DNA from: Lysobacteraceae bacterium
GTDB taxonomy: Bacteria; Pseudomonadota; Gammaproteobacteria; Xanthomonadales; Rhodanobacteraceae
Length of the DNA stretch: 61,808 bases
Assembly: GCA_018970895.1 (NCBI GenBank)
Contig: JAGWVM010000003.1
Coordinates: 1-61,808, forward strand
Direction of reading: 5' to 3'
Shown: positions 36,411-46,883 of the stretch, piece by piece
How positions within the stretch are numbered: position 1 is the stretch's first letter
Layout: every line of letters begins with the position of its first letter
The notes under the pieces: generated by a model
Database searches by the model: none
The model's input: only the letters and a program-made list of their open reading frames with translations
Told to the model about the DNA's origin: nothing
Translations under genes and position numbers: made by a program

Positions 36411-36486
36411 GAGGAGTGAGGAGCGAGAGAGAGCGGCGATATGCCGGGCTCGGGCCTGCTCTCACTTCTCACTTCTCATTTCTCGC
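36411..36486. repeat. Second GAGTGAGGAG-type inverted repeat
   Basis: GAGGAGTGAGGAGCGAGAGA (36411-36430) faces CTCTCACTTCTCACTTCTC (from 36459) across a 30-base GC-rich centre. It lies in the convergent gap between the beta-solenoid gene and hemF, the same setting as the element at 29566-29735. Confidence 0.6.
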
Positions 36487-36495
36487 ATCCGACTT

Positions 36496-38152
<1,657 letters not shown>

Positions 38153-38272
38153 GCGGGTAGTCCGGGAGGACGCGGGAACCGCAGTGTGCGCAGTCCGGAC
38201 GGTGCGGGCAATGCATCGGCGGCGTCCATCGGTTGGCTAGGCAAGCCGGAGGGCCGCGGCTAGGCTTTCCGG

Positions 38273-39478
38273 ATGCCCGACCGCATCGCGCCCCTCGCCG
38301 TCTCCGCCTTTACCACCACGTCGGCCCTGGGCCACGGCCTCGCCGCGCACGCGCACGCGCTGGCCGGAGAGGTGAGCGGGCTGCGCCCGAACGACATCTC
38401 CAGTGCCCCGCTGCCGTGCTGGATCGGCCGCGTCGACGGCGTGGAGGACGCGCCCCTGCCCGCCGACCTGGCCGGCTGGGAATGCCGCAACAACCGCCTG
38501 GCCTGGCTCGGCCTGGGCCAGGACGGCTTCCTCGCGCGCGTCGAGGCCGCCCGCACGCGCTACGGTGCGCATCGCATCGCCCTGATGCTCGGTACCTCCA
38601 CCGCGAGCATCGGCGCCACCGAGGAAGGCTACCGCCGGCTCGACGCCGACGGCCGGCTGCCGGCGGACCTGCGCCGCCCGGCCATCCACGCACCGCATTC
38701 GCTGTCGGCTTTCGTCGCCGAGGCGCTGGGCCTGCAGGGCCCGTGCCTCACCGTCTCCACTGCCTGCTCGTCCAGCGCCAAGGTGTTCGCCAACGCCGAG
38801 CGGCTGATCCGGCTGGGGCTGGCCGACGCTGCCGTGGTCGGCGGAGTGGACACCCTGTGCGACAGCGTGCTGTTCGGCTTCAACGCGCTGGAACTGGTGT
38901 CGCCCGAGCCCTGCCGGCCATTCGATGCGCGGCGCCGCGGCATCTCCATCGGCGAGGCGGCGGGATTCGCCCTGCTCGAGCGCGTCGATGCCGCGCCCGG
39001 CGCGCCGCAGCTGCTCGGCTATGGCGAGGCGACCGACGCCCACCACATGTCCACGCCCCATCCGGAAGGTCTGGGTGCCGAACTGGCCCTGCGCGAGGCA
39101 CTGGCCCGGGCCGGGCTCGCCGCCGACCAGGTGGACTACATCAACCTGCACGGCACGGCCAGCCTGAAGAACGACGAGGTGGAGGCGGCGCTGGTCGGCC
39201 GGGCCTTCGGCGAGCGCACCCGCGCCAGCTCCACCAAGGGCCTCACCGGCCATACGCTGGGTGCCGCCGGCATCCTGGAGGCCGTGCTCACCCTGCTCGC
39301 GCTGCGCGATGGCGTGGTGCCCGGCAACGCCGGTGTCCAGACGCCCGACCCGGCCTGCGGCGCCTCGTTCGCCTGGCAGACCGAGCGGCGCGAACTGCGC
39401 GTGGCGCTGAGCAACTCGTTCGGCTTCGGTGGCAACAACGCCTGTCTTGCCTTCGCCCGCGGCGGTGCCACCGCATGA
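38273..39478 (+). CDS. Aryl-polyene ketosynthase, alpha subunit (FabF-like)
   Basis: 401 residues. Complete Cys-His-His ketosynthase site: Cys165 in VSTACSSSAK, His293 in NLHGTAS and His327 in TKGLTGHTLGAAG. It would elongate the aryl starter with malonyl-ACP. The next gene, a chain-length-factor-like partner, overlaps in an ATGA junction, the KS-alpha/KS-beta pairing of aryl-polyene clusters. First gene of the plus-strand pigment unit. Confidence 0.9.
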   Translation: MPDRIAPLAVSAFTTTSALGHGLAAHAHALAGEVSGLRPNDISSAPLPCWIGRVDGVEDAPLPADLAGWECRNNRLAWLGLGQDGFLARVEAARTRYGAHRIALMLGTSTASIGATEEGYRRLDADGRLPADLRRPAIHAPHSLSAFVAEALGLQGPCLTVSTACSSSAKVFANAERLIRLGLADAAVVGGVDTLCDSVLFGFNALELVSPEPCRPFDARRRGISIGEAAGFALLERVDAAPGAPQLLGYGEATDAHHMSTPHPEGLGAELALREALARAGLAADQVDYINLHGTASLKNDEVEAALVGRAFGERTRASSTKGLTGHTLGAAGILEAVLTLLALRDGVVPGNAGVQTPDPACGASFAWQTERRELRVALSNSFGFGGNNACLAFARGGATA

Positions 39479-40269
39479 GCGGGCTGCAGGTCACGATCGA
39501 GGGCATCGGCCTGTGGGCGGCGCAGGCGACCGGCCTGGACGATCTCGCCAGGCTGCTCGACGGTATCGACGTGGCCGCCCCGGCCGCGCGGCCACCGGCT
39601 GCCATGCTGCCGGCGAACGAGCGCCGCCGAGCTCCCGAGAGCGTGCTGCTGGCCGCCGAGGTGGCTGGCCAGGCGGTGGCGCAGAGTGGACGCGACGCGG
39701 CCGAACTCGCCTGCGTGTTCACCTCCAGCCACGGTGACCAGGGCATTACCGACTACCTGTGCGCCACGCTGGCGAGCGCGCCGACCGAGGTATCGCCGAC
39801 CAAATTCCACAACTCGGTACACAACGCACCGGTCGGCTACTGGACCATCGCCAGCGGCTGCCACGCCGCGTCCACGGCGCTGTGCGCGCACCGCGAGAGC
39901 TTCGGCGCCGGGCTGCTGGAGGCCGCCTGCCTGGTCGCGGCCGAGCGCAGACCGGTACTGCTTGTATGCAGTGACGTGGCGACCAGCGGCCCGCTGACCG
40001 AGATGGCAGGCTGCACGCTCGCGTTTGGCACCGCGATGGTTGTGGCGCCGGCCTCGGGACGCCCGTCCCTGGCCAGGCTGGGCCTGCAGCTCGCTCCGGG
40101 GCACCCCGGGGAAGTCGCCTGGCCCGCTCCGCTGCAGGCGTGGCACGACGGCAATCCGGCCGCGGATGCGCTGCGGCTGCTGGTGCCACTCGCCCGCCGC
40201 GCATCGGCGGCCGTCGCGGCGGCGGGCCCGGGGCTCACGCTCCACATGCAGCTGGAGTACCCCGCTTGA
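39475..40269 (+). CDS. Aryl-polyene chain-length-factor-like ketosynthase partner
   Basis: 264 residues: only the N-terminal thiolase half of a ketosynthase, as usual for this family. VFTSSHGDQGITDYLCATLA, SPTKFHNSVHNAPVGYW and GCHAASTALCAH are recognisable. A Cys occurs where the catalytic one would fall, but the partner histidines of the second half are absent, so a non-catalytic role setting chain length is likely. Coupled to the KS gene and to the glycosyltransferase gene by four-base overlaps. Confidence 0.85.
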   Translation: MSGLQVTIEGIGLWAAQATGLDDLARLLDGIDVAAPAARPPAAMLPANERRRAPESVLLAAEVAGQAVAQSGRDAAELACVFTSSHGDQGITDYLCATLASAPTEVSPTKFHNSVHNAPVGYWTIASGCHAASTALCAHRESFGAGLLEAACLVAAERRPVLLVCSDVATSGPLTEMAGCTLAFGTAMVVAPASGRPSLARLGLQLAPGHPGEVAWPAPLQAWHDGNPAADALRLLVPLARRASAAVAAAGPGLTLHMQLEYPA

Positions 40270-41027
40270 ACCTGCCGCAGTGGTGCGTGCTGATTCCCTG
40301 CCTCAACGAGGAGGCGGCGATCGATGCGGTGGTGCGCTCGGTGCTGGCACTGGGCGCGCCGGTGATCGTGATCGACGACGGGTCGGACGACCGCACGCCG
40401 GAGATCGTCGCCGGCCTGCCGGTGACCCTGCTTCGCCACGACCGTCGCCAGGGCAAGGGCGAGGCGCTGCGCAGCGGCTTCCGCGAGGCGCTGCGCCAGG
40501 GCTACGAGGCCGTGCTGACCATGGACGGCGACGGCCAGCACCTGGCCACGGACATTCCACGCATCCTCGCCGCTGCCACGCGCTTTCCGCGGCACATCGT
40601 GATCGGTGCCCGACTGCTGGACCGCGAACAGCAACCCCGGGGTCGCCGCCGCGCCAACGCGGTGGCCGACTGGGGCATCTCGTGGGCCTGTGCGCAGCCG
40701 GTCGCCGATACGCAAAGCGGCCAGCGCTGGTATCCACCGGAGGCGCTTGCGCTGGCCGAGCTGGCCGCGCAGCACTTCGTGTTCGAGGCGGCGATCCTGA
40801 TCGCCGCGTGCCGCGAAAAGCAGGTCGACGTCGTCTCCGTGCCGATTGCCTCGCGCTATCACGGCAGTTTCCGGCTGAGCCATTTCCGCCCGGTACGCGA
40901 CGTCACCCGCATTACCACGTACACCATCGGTCGCGTGGTGCACTACGGCGACATCGTGGCGAGCTACCGGCGCTCACGGGCCAGCCGGCCGCGGGTGTTC
41001 GAGGACGGCGGGGTTCACGCGCACTGA
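40266..41027 (+). CDS. Glycosyltransferase family 2 (DPM1-like)
   Basis: 253 residues from a TTG start that overlaps the previous stop (TTGA). The nucleotide-sugar site reads VIVIDDGSDDRT, and the metal motif is MDGDGQH. The acceptor-side segment ADTQSGQRWYPPEAL resembles dolichol-phosphate-mannose-type enzymes. No membrane anchor. In aryl-polyene clusters such enzymes decorate the lipid or glycan to which the polyene is attached. Confidence 0.85.
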   Translation: MNLPQWCVLIPCLNEEAAIDAVVRSVLALGAPVIVIDDGSDDRTPEIVAGLPVTLLRHDRRQGKGEALRSGFREALRQGYEAVLTMDGDGQHLATDIPRILAAATRFPRHIVIGARLLDREQQPRGRRRANAVADWGISWACAQPVADTQSGQRWYPPEALALAELAAQHFVFEAAILIAACREKQVDVVSVPIASRYHGSFRLSHFRPVRDVTRITTYTIGRVVHYGDIVASYRRSRASRPRVFEDGGVHAH

Positions 41028-41083
41028 ACCCGCGGCCCGCCCGCGGCGTGCACAATCGGGCCACGCAAGCGGACGGAGCAGGC

Positions 41084-42676
41084 ATGGGCGGCACGACGCA
41101 CGACGCGGTGATCCTGGGCGGCGGGCTGGCCGGGCTGTGCCTGGCGCTGCAGTTGCGCGACGCCTGCCCCGACCTCGACGTGGTCGTGCTCGAGCGGCGG
41201 GCGCACCCGGTGCCCGCGTCCGCGCACAAGGTCGGGGAGTCGACGGTGGAGATCGGCGCCCACTACCTCGCCGAGACGCTCGGCCTGCGCGAGCACCTGG
41301 AACGCGCGCACCTGCGCAAGTTCGGCTTCCGCTTCTTCTTCTCGCACGGACGCAGCGACCTGTCGGCGGTCACCGAACTGGGCGTGCGCGAGGTGCTGCC
41401 CACGCCGAGCTACCAGATCGATCGCGGCATCTTCGAGAACCTGCTCGGCGAGGAGGCACGACGCCGCGGCATCGGGTTCCGCGACGGCGTCGGCGTGCGA
41501 TCGGTCGAGCTCGGCCAGGGCGATGCGCTTCACCGCGTGCACTGCACCGGTGACGGCGCGCCGTGGGTGCAGGGACGCTGGCTGCTGGACGCCTCCGGCC
41601 GCGCCGGCCTGCTGCGCCGTCAGCTCGGCCTGACCCGCGACAACGGCCACCACGCCCATGCCGCCTGGTTCCGCATCGACGACCGCATTGCCATCGACCA
41701 GTGGTGCGACGACGCGGAGTGGCAGGGCCGATGCACGCCGCGCGAGCGCTGGCGCTCGACCAACCACCTGTGCGGACCGGGCTACTGGTGCTGGCTGATC
41801 CCGCTGGCCTCGGGTGCGCATTCGGTCGGCATCGTGGTGGATGCGGCGCTGCATCCGGTGGAATCGATCAACCGCTTTCCGCGCGCCCTCGAGTGGCTGG
41901 CGCGGCACCAGCCGGCGCTGGCCCGGGAGGTGGCGGCCAGGCAGGACCAGCTGCTGGATTTCGCCTTTTTCCGCGACTACTCCTACGGCTGCGCACGGAT
42001 GTTCAGCGCCGACCGCTGGGCGCTTACCGGCGAGGCCGGTGCCTTCCTGGACCCGTTCTACTCGCCGGGCACCGATTTCATCGCCATCGCCAACACCTAC
42101 ATCACCGAGCTGGTGCGCCATGACCGCGCCGGCCAGGTGCTGGCGCCCCGCGTGCGGCTGTACGAAAGGTTGTTCCAGTCGTTCTACGATTCCACGCTGG
42201 CGCTGTACCGCGGCCAGTATCCGCTGCTGGGCGATGCCGAGGTGCTGCCGGTCAAGGTGATCTGGGACTATGCCTACTACTGGGGCGTGCTGTGCCAGCT
42301 GGTGTTCCAGCACCGGTTGGCCGACGCCGCGCTGTTCGCCGAACTGGGGCCCGGGCTGGAGCGTACCCGCGAGCTGAATGCGCGGATGCAGGCGCTGTTC
42401 GGCCGCTGGCACGCCTGTTCACCCGGCCGCAACCCGGCGCGGATGCTCGACCAGCGCGAGCTGGCCTGGTTCGCCGCGATGAACGCGACGCTGCATGACG
42501 TGCTGGACGACGCCGGGGTGAGGGAGCGGCTTCGCGGCAATATCGCCCTGCTGCACGCCCTGGCCGCGGGTATCGTCGACCACGCCGCCGGCGCGGCCGG
42601 CCCGGCGATGCGCGAGGGGATGGAGGATCTCGACAGCGCGCCGGCGGACAGACCGGCCCTGTTCGCCGTGGCTTGA
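41084..42676 (+). CDS. Flavin-dependent halogenase of the pigment cluster
   Basis: 530 residues. FAD site GGGLAG at 12-17, VGEST at 50-54, Lys79 in LRKFGFRFFF at the place of the catalytic lysine, WxWxIP at 235-240 (WCWLIP) and FLDPFYSPG at 321-329, matching the Fx.Px.SxG halogenase motif. Together these argue for halogenation rather than simple monooxygenation. Xanthomonadins are brominated aryl polyenes, so the aryl ring is the likely target. It needs a flavin reductase not seen nearby. Last gene of the plus-strand pigment unit; ends ten bases before the convergent unit. Confidence 0.85.
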   Translation: MGGTTHDAVILGGGLAGLCLALQLRDACPDLDVVVLERRAHPVPASAHKVGESTVEIGAHYLAETLGLREHLERAHLRKFGFRFFFSHGRSDLSAVTELGVREVLPTPSYQIDRGIFENLLGEEARRRGIGFRDGVGVRSVELGQGDALHRVHCTGDGAPWVQGRWLLDASGRAGLLRRQLGLTRDNGHHAHAAWFRIDDRIAIDQWCDDAEWQGRCTPRERWRSTNHLCGPGYWCWLIPLASGAHSVGIVVDAALHPVESINRFPRALEWLARHQPALAREVAARQDQLLDFAFFRDYSYGCARMFSADRWALTGEAGAFLDPFYSPGTDFIAIANTYITELVRHDRAGQVLAPRVRLYERLFQSFYDSTLALYRGQYPLLGDAEVLPVKVIWDYAYYWGVLCQLVFQHRLADAALFAELGPGLERTRELNARMQALFGRWHACSPGRNPARMLDQRELAWFAAMNATLHDVLDDAGVRERLRGNIALLHALAAGIVDHAAGAAGPAMREGMEDLDSAPADRPALFAVA

Positions 42677-42685
42677 GCGGCCCGC

Positions 42686-43438
42686 TCAGCCCATGCCGCC
42701 GTTCACGCCGATGACCTGGCCATTGACGTAGCCGGCGGCGTCGGAGCAGAGGAACGCGACCAGCGCGGCGACCTCTTCCGGCCGGCCGGCGCGCTGGGCC
42801 GGCACCATCTCGCGGATGCGCTCGGGCGGGAAATCCTCGCCGATCATCCCGCCCTCGATGATGCCCGGTGCCACCACGTTGGCGGTGATGCCGCGCGAGG
42901 CCATCTCGCGCGCGAGCGACTTCGTGGCACCGTGCAGCGCGGCCTTGGCCGCGGCGTAGTTGGTCTGCCCGCGATTACCGACCACCGCCGCGACGGAACT
43001 GATCGACACCACGCGACCGAAGCGCGCACGGGCCATCGGCAGCAGCAGCGGCCGGGTGACGTGGAAGAAACCGTGCAGCGACACGTCGATCACGCGATGC
43101 CAGGCAGCGTCGGACATCCCGGCCATCGGCATGTCCTCGTGCACGCCGGCGTTGTTGACGACCGCGTGGATCGCGCCGTCGGCAAGCAGCGCCTCCAGTG
43201 CGGCACCGGTAGCCGCGGGGTCGGCCACGTCGAAGGCCACCGCCTGCGCCCGGCCGCCGGCATCGCGGATTGCAGCCGCCACAGCCTCGGCGCGCTCGTG
43301 GCCGCGGTTGGCGTGCACGATCACGTGATAGCCGACGGCAGCCAGCGCGTGGCAAATCGGACCGCCGAGATCGCCGCTGCCGCCGGTGACGAGGGCGCGT
43401 CGGGCAGGCATGGCATCGGCAGGCTTGGCATCAGTCAT
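42686..43438 (-). CDS. 3-ketoacyl-ACP reductase of the aryl-polyene pathway (FabG-like)
   Basis: 250 residues, SDR fold. TGGSGDLGG nucleotide loop, VVNNAGV, catalytic Ser in VSISSVAAVVG and Tyr/Lys in TNYAAAKAAL; the end VNGQVIGVNGGMG is FabG-like. It would reduce the keto group after each extension. It overlaps the upstream dehydratase gene by eight bases and is the last gene of the minus-strand pigment unit. Confidence 0.92.
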   Translation of the reverse strand: MTDAKPADAMPARRALVTGGSGDLGGPICHALAAVGYHVIVHANRGHERAEAVAAAIRDAGGRAQAVAFDVADPAATGAALEALLADGAIHAVVNNAGVHEDMPMAGMSDAAWHRVIDVSLHGFFHVTRPLLLPMARARFGRVVSISSVAAVVGNRGQTNYAAAKAALHGATKSLAREMASRGITANVVAPGIIEGGMIGEDFPPERIREMVPAQRAGRPEEVAALVAFLCSDAAGYVNGQVIGVNGGMG

Positions 43439-43880
43439 GACTTGGCTCCCGGGGGTGGATCACGGCGGCGCGGCCGCTGGCCAGCAGTCGCCCGCCCTGT
43501 TCGATGCGAAACGCATACTGCGCGCCGGCGTCGTCGGCCCACAGGCATCGGGCATGGACGTCCAGACGGCCATCATCCTTGTCCACGTACTCGGCCGCCA
43601 GCTGCACGTCGCGCAGGCTGACCAGCCGCCCCGGCTTCACGGCGTTGGCGCCCTGCCCGCGGTCGCGCAGGGCACCGTGCACGGCCATCGCCTGGGCGCC
43701 GTACTCGGCCAGGTGCACGGCATGCAGGCGCCCGTCGGCGCCGCGCAGCGGATGGTCGGGCAGGGCGTGGCTGTCGCTCACCGCATGGACGGTAGCGACA
43801 TCCCAGGCCAGGACGCCGTCGAGCAGGCACATGCGGCCGGCATGCGGAATCAGCGATGCGAAATCAATCTCGGCGGACAT
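43431..43880 (-). CDS. 3-hydroxyacyl-ACP dehydratase (hotdog, aryl-polyene type)
   Basis: 149 residues. The opening FASLIPHAGRMCLLDGVLAWD is the hallmark of the FabA/ApeP-like dehydratases of aryl-polyene clusters (IPH.G.M.LLD). HAVHLAEYGAQAMAVHGAL follows. It would create the conjugated double bonds. It overlaps the exporter gene upstream by 17 bases and the reductase gene downstream by eight. Confidence 0.85.
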   Translation of the reverse strand: MSAEIDFASLIPHAGRMCLLDGVLAWDVATVHAVSDSHALPDHPLRGADGRLHAVHLAEYGAQAMAVHGALRDRGQGANAVKPGRLVSLRDVQLAAEYVDKDDGRLDVHARCLWADDAGAQYAFRIEQGGRLLASGRAAVIHPREPSHD

Positions 43881-46248
43881 GCGGTGCCATCAGGATCGAC
43901 AGACAGAAATGGAAGGCCACGCCGAGGCCCACCGTCAGGCCGATCGCGCGCAGCACCGGGATGCTGGCCCAGGCGAACATGCCGAACACCAGCAGCGCGG
44001 AGGCCACGCAGACCAGGGTGGCGTGCAGGGTGCGGCGCTGCTCGGCGGGGTCGCCGGTATCGCGCTCGAAGAACAGCGCGTAGTGGAGGCCCAGCCCGCC
44101 GGCGAGGATCAGTGCGATCAGGTGGAACAGCGAGATCTCGATGCCGGCCATCCGTTCGACCGCCAGCACCAGGAACGTGGCCAGGGTCATCGGCGCCAGC
44201 ACGTGCCAGGCGCGCCGTACGCTGCGCAGCGACAGCGTGATGGTCAGCACCAGCAGCACGGCAGCCACCGCCAGCGCCTTGAGGATGCGCACACGGTACG
44301 CCGCCACCAGCGACTCGGCGGCGGACTTCAGATCCAGCAGGTGGACGTCGGCACCCTGCCGCGCTGCCATCGCCTCGATCGCCGCGGCATCGTGCACCCC
44401 GCTCACCGTGGCCAGGCCCAGCCAGCCGTCGCCGCGCCGAACCAGCATCTCGGCGAGGCGCTGGCCCAGCGGACTCTCCGCGAAGCGCGCGGGCGTGAGC
44501 GGCGCGGCCGTGCGCGCGGTCTCGACGTCGTCGACAAAGGGCGCGAACAGGTCACGGCGGAATGGCAGGCCGGCGGTGGCGCGGTCCAGCGACGCCTGCA
44601 AGGTGGCGCGGTCGGGCAGGCGGGCCTGCCGGGCGCGCTGGGTGGCGACGCTGGGCAGGTAGGTCGACGGCAGTTCGATGGCATCCACGGCCTTCGCGCG
44701 CACCAGTGCCGCCACGGCGGGCGCCAGCCGCTCCGAACGCGCCAGCACGCCCTGCTCGGTCGCCGCTCCGATCACCAGCAGGTAGCGCACGTCGGGGGCG
44801 CCCAGCGCGGCGCGCAGGCGTGCGTCGCGCAGCAGCAGGTCCTGCGGCAGCGGGGTAAGGGCAGCCAGGTTGTTCTGCCAGAACGGCCCCGGCGCGAACG
44901 CCAGCATCGTGACCGTCGCCGCGGCAACCAGCAGCGGCACCCAGCGCGGCCGGGGCAGGCGGTCGACCAGGGCGCGGGCACGCACCAGCCACGGCATCTC
45001 CGCCACGTCGCGCACCCGCGCGGGCAGCAGATGTGGCAGCAGGTAGCGGGTGGCGAAGCCCGCCGCGAGCAGGCCGGTGATGGTGAACACGGCGAGCTGC
45101 TGCAGGCCGTTCACCCCCGAGGCGTAAAACGCGAGGTAGGCGATGCAGGCCGAGGCGATCGCGGTAAGCAGCAGCGGCCACAACCCGCGCGCGCTCGCCA
45201 CTGCGTCCTCGCCGGCGCGACGGTGGCTGAGCAGGCGGATCGGATACTCCTGCGCTACCCCGAGCAGGGTGAAGCCGAAGGCAAGCGTGATGCCGTGCAC
45301 CTCCGGATAGACCAGTACCAGCGCGGCGAGGCCGGCCAGCGCGGCGCTGGCCACCGGCAGCGCACCGAGCAGCAGCGACGGCACGCTGCGGTAGGCCAGC
45401 CAAAGCAGCAGCAGGAAGCCGACGGTGGAGACGCGGCCGATCCAGTCGGCCTGGTCGCGGGTGCGGGCATTCACCACCACGCTGAAGTAACCCGGGCCGC
45501 TCAGCGTCAGCCTCGCCTCGCCATGCCGCGGCAGCCGGGCGAAGGCGGCGCGGATGCCGTCGACCGCACGCTGCTGCGCGTCCGGATCGAAGCCCGCCGC
45601 GCGCGTCTGCACCAGCAGCAGCGCCTCGCCGCGCGGCGAGAACCAGACGCCGTCGCGCATCTGCGGCTGGCGCGGCGGCGACCAGCGCTGCGCCAGCTTC
45701 AGCACTTCCAGCGTGGGATCGCGCGGCAGCAGGTCCTTCAGCAGCACCGCGGCCGGCGAGGACAGGTCGTCCAGCCGCTGCTGCAGCTGGTCGGACAGGT
45801 AGTCCGCGTCCAGTCGCTGCGTGTCCAGCGTGGGCGAGAGCAGGTAGCGGTAAGGCAGGAGCGCACCGTCGAGTGCGCCAAGGTCGATGTTGCCATCCAG
45901 CACCTGGGTGTAGCGGTCGTCCTTCTCGAGCGAGGCGGCAAGCCCCCGGCTGAGCGCGGCCAGCATGGCGTCGCGCTGCTCGGCCGGCCGCGCCCGGCAA
46001 GCGGCCTGCGCGGACGAGGGGCAGTCGGCTTCGATCGCCAGCAGCAGCAGGCGCGAGCCGGGGCCATCACCGACCTGGTCCATCAGCAGGCGCTGGTCGG
46101 GCGTGGTTGGCGTGGGCATGAAGCTGCGCAGGTCGGTGCTGATCCGCAGTCGCTGCACGACGAACCCGCCGAGGATCGCCAGCGTGAGCAGCCACAGCAA
46201 CAGCAGCGTGACGCGACGCTGCCGGGCCGGGCCGGGCGGAGGACTCAA
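43864..46248 (-). CDS. MMPL/RND-type exporter of the pigment cluster
   Basis: 794 residues with two sets of about six membrane helices, each preceded by a large periplasmic loop, the MMPL plan. VEMIEISLF-type segments read VERMAGIEISLFHLIALILAGGLGLHYALFFERD in the second half and YPEVHGITLAFGFTLLGVAQEYPIRLLSH in the first. A TTG start (complement 46246-46248), overlapping the LolA-like stop as TTGA, puts a short basic leader before helix one. Expected to move the lipid-linked polyene outward. Confidence 0.85.
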   Translation of the reverse strand: MSPPPGPARQRRVTLLLLWLLTLAILGGFVVQRLRISTDLRSFMPTPTTPDQRLLMDQVGDGPGSRLLLLAIEADCPSSAQAACRARPAEQRDAMLAALSRGLAASLEKDDRYTQVLDGNIDLGALDGALLPYRYLLSPTLDTQRLDADYLSDQLQQRLDDLSSPAAVLLKDLLPRDPTLEVLKLAQRWSPPRQPQMRDGVWFSPRGEALLLVQTRAAGFDPDAQQRAVDGIRAAFARLPRHGEARLTLSGPGYFSVVVNARTRDQADWIGRVSTVGFLLLLWLAYRSVPSLLLGALPVASAALAGLAALVLVYPEVHGITLAFGFTLLGVAQEYPIRLLSHRRAGEDAVASARGLWPLLLTAIASACIAYLAFYASGVNGLQQLAVFTITGLLAAGFATRYLLPHLLPARVRDVAEMPWLVRARALVDRLPRPRWVPLLVAAATVTMLAFAPGPFWQNNLAALTPLPQDLLLRDARLRAALGAPDVRYLLVIGAATEQGVLARSERLAPAVAALVRAKAVDAIELPSTYLPSVATQRARQARLPDRATLQASLDRATAGLPFRRDLFAPFVDDVETARTAAPLTPARFAESPLGQRLAEMLVRRGDGWLGLATVSGVHDAAAIEAMAARQGADVHLLDLKSAAESLVAAYRVRILKALAVAAVLLVLTITLSLRSVRRAWHVLAPMTLATFLVLAVERMAGIEISLFHLIALILAGGLGLHYALFFERDTGDPAEQRRTLHATLVCVASALLVFGMFAWASIPVLRAIGLTVGLGVAFHFCLSILMAPHVRRD

Positions 46249-46883
46249 GGCGCCGCCCGGCACAGCGATTCCAGGCCCTCGCGGGTGGGGGCCGAAGGCA
46301 TCTTCGCGGCCAGCGGACCGAGCAGGTCGATCGCGGTGTCGCCACCGGCTTCCTGCATCACCATGCAGCGTGGTTCGTCGCCCTCGCCGTCGATGCGGAT
46401 GCTGGCGACTGCCTTCGCCACGCGCGCGTCGCGCGGAGTGAGCAGCAGCGACCAGCCGTGGTCGGCGGCGTCCTTGCGCTGGATCGCGAACGACTCGCCG
46501 AGCTGGCCGGCGTTGCCGCTGAGCAGCGCCACGAAGCTCTCCAGCAGCCCCTGCAGCTGCGGCGCGTGCCGCAGCGAGAAAGAGCGCGGATGCTTGCCTG
46601 CACGCTCCTGAATGACCTCGCCGTCGGCGATGGTGAAGCGCTCCTCGCGCGGTGCCGTGACCGTGCGCTGCAGCCGGTCGCCGCCCAGCCACGCCAGCTC
46701 GCCGGAAACCACCAGCGGGCGGTCGAGCATCGCCATGAAGCGGGCTTCGGCGAAGGCCGTGCGTGCCGGCGCGGGGCGGCCGAGCGAGGCGATCAGCGCG
46801 TCCGCGTCAGGCGCCGACGCGCTGGCCCACGCCGGCAGGGCCAGCATCAGCACCAGCGCGCAGATCTTGCTGCCAGAAGTCAT
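46245..46883 (-). CDS. LolA-like periplasmic lipoprotein/lipid carrier
   Basis: 212 residues. A signal peptide (KICALVLMLALPAWASA) precedes a LolA-like half-barrel (FAEARFMAMLDRPLVVSGELAWLGGDRLQRTVTAPREERFTIADGEV). Outer-membrane carrier paralogues of this kind are standard in aryl-polyene clusters and would ferry the hydrophobic product. The first 77 bases overlap the end of the acyltransferase gene, more than usual in this tight operon. Confidence 0.8.
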   Translation of the reverse strand: MTSGSKICALVLMLALPAWASASAPDADALIASLGRPAPARTAFAEARFMAMLDRPLVVSGELAWLGGDRLQRTVTAPREERFTIADGEVIQERAGKHPRSFSLRHAPQLQGLLESFVALLSGNAGQLGESFAIQRKDAADHGWSLLLTPRDARVAKAVASIRIDGEGDEPRCMVMQEAGGDTAIDLLGPLAAKMPSAPTREGLESLCRAAP

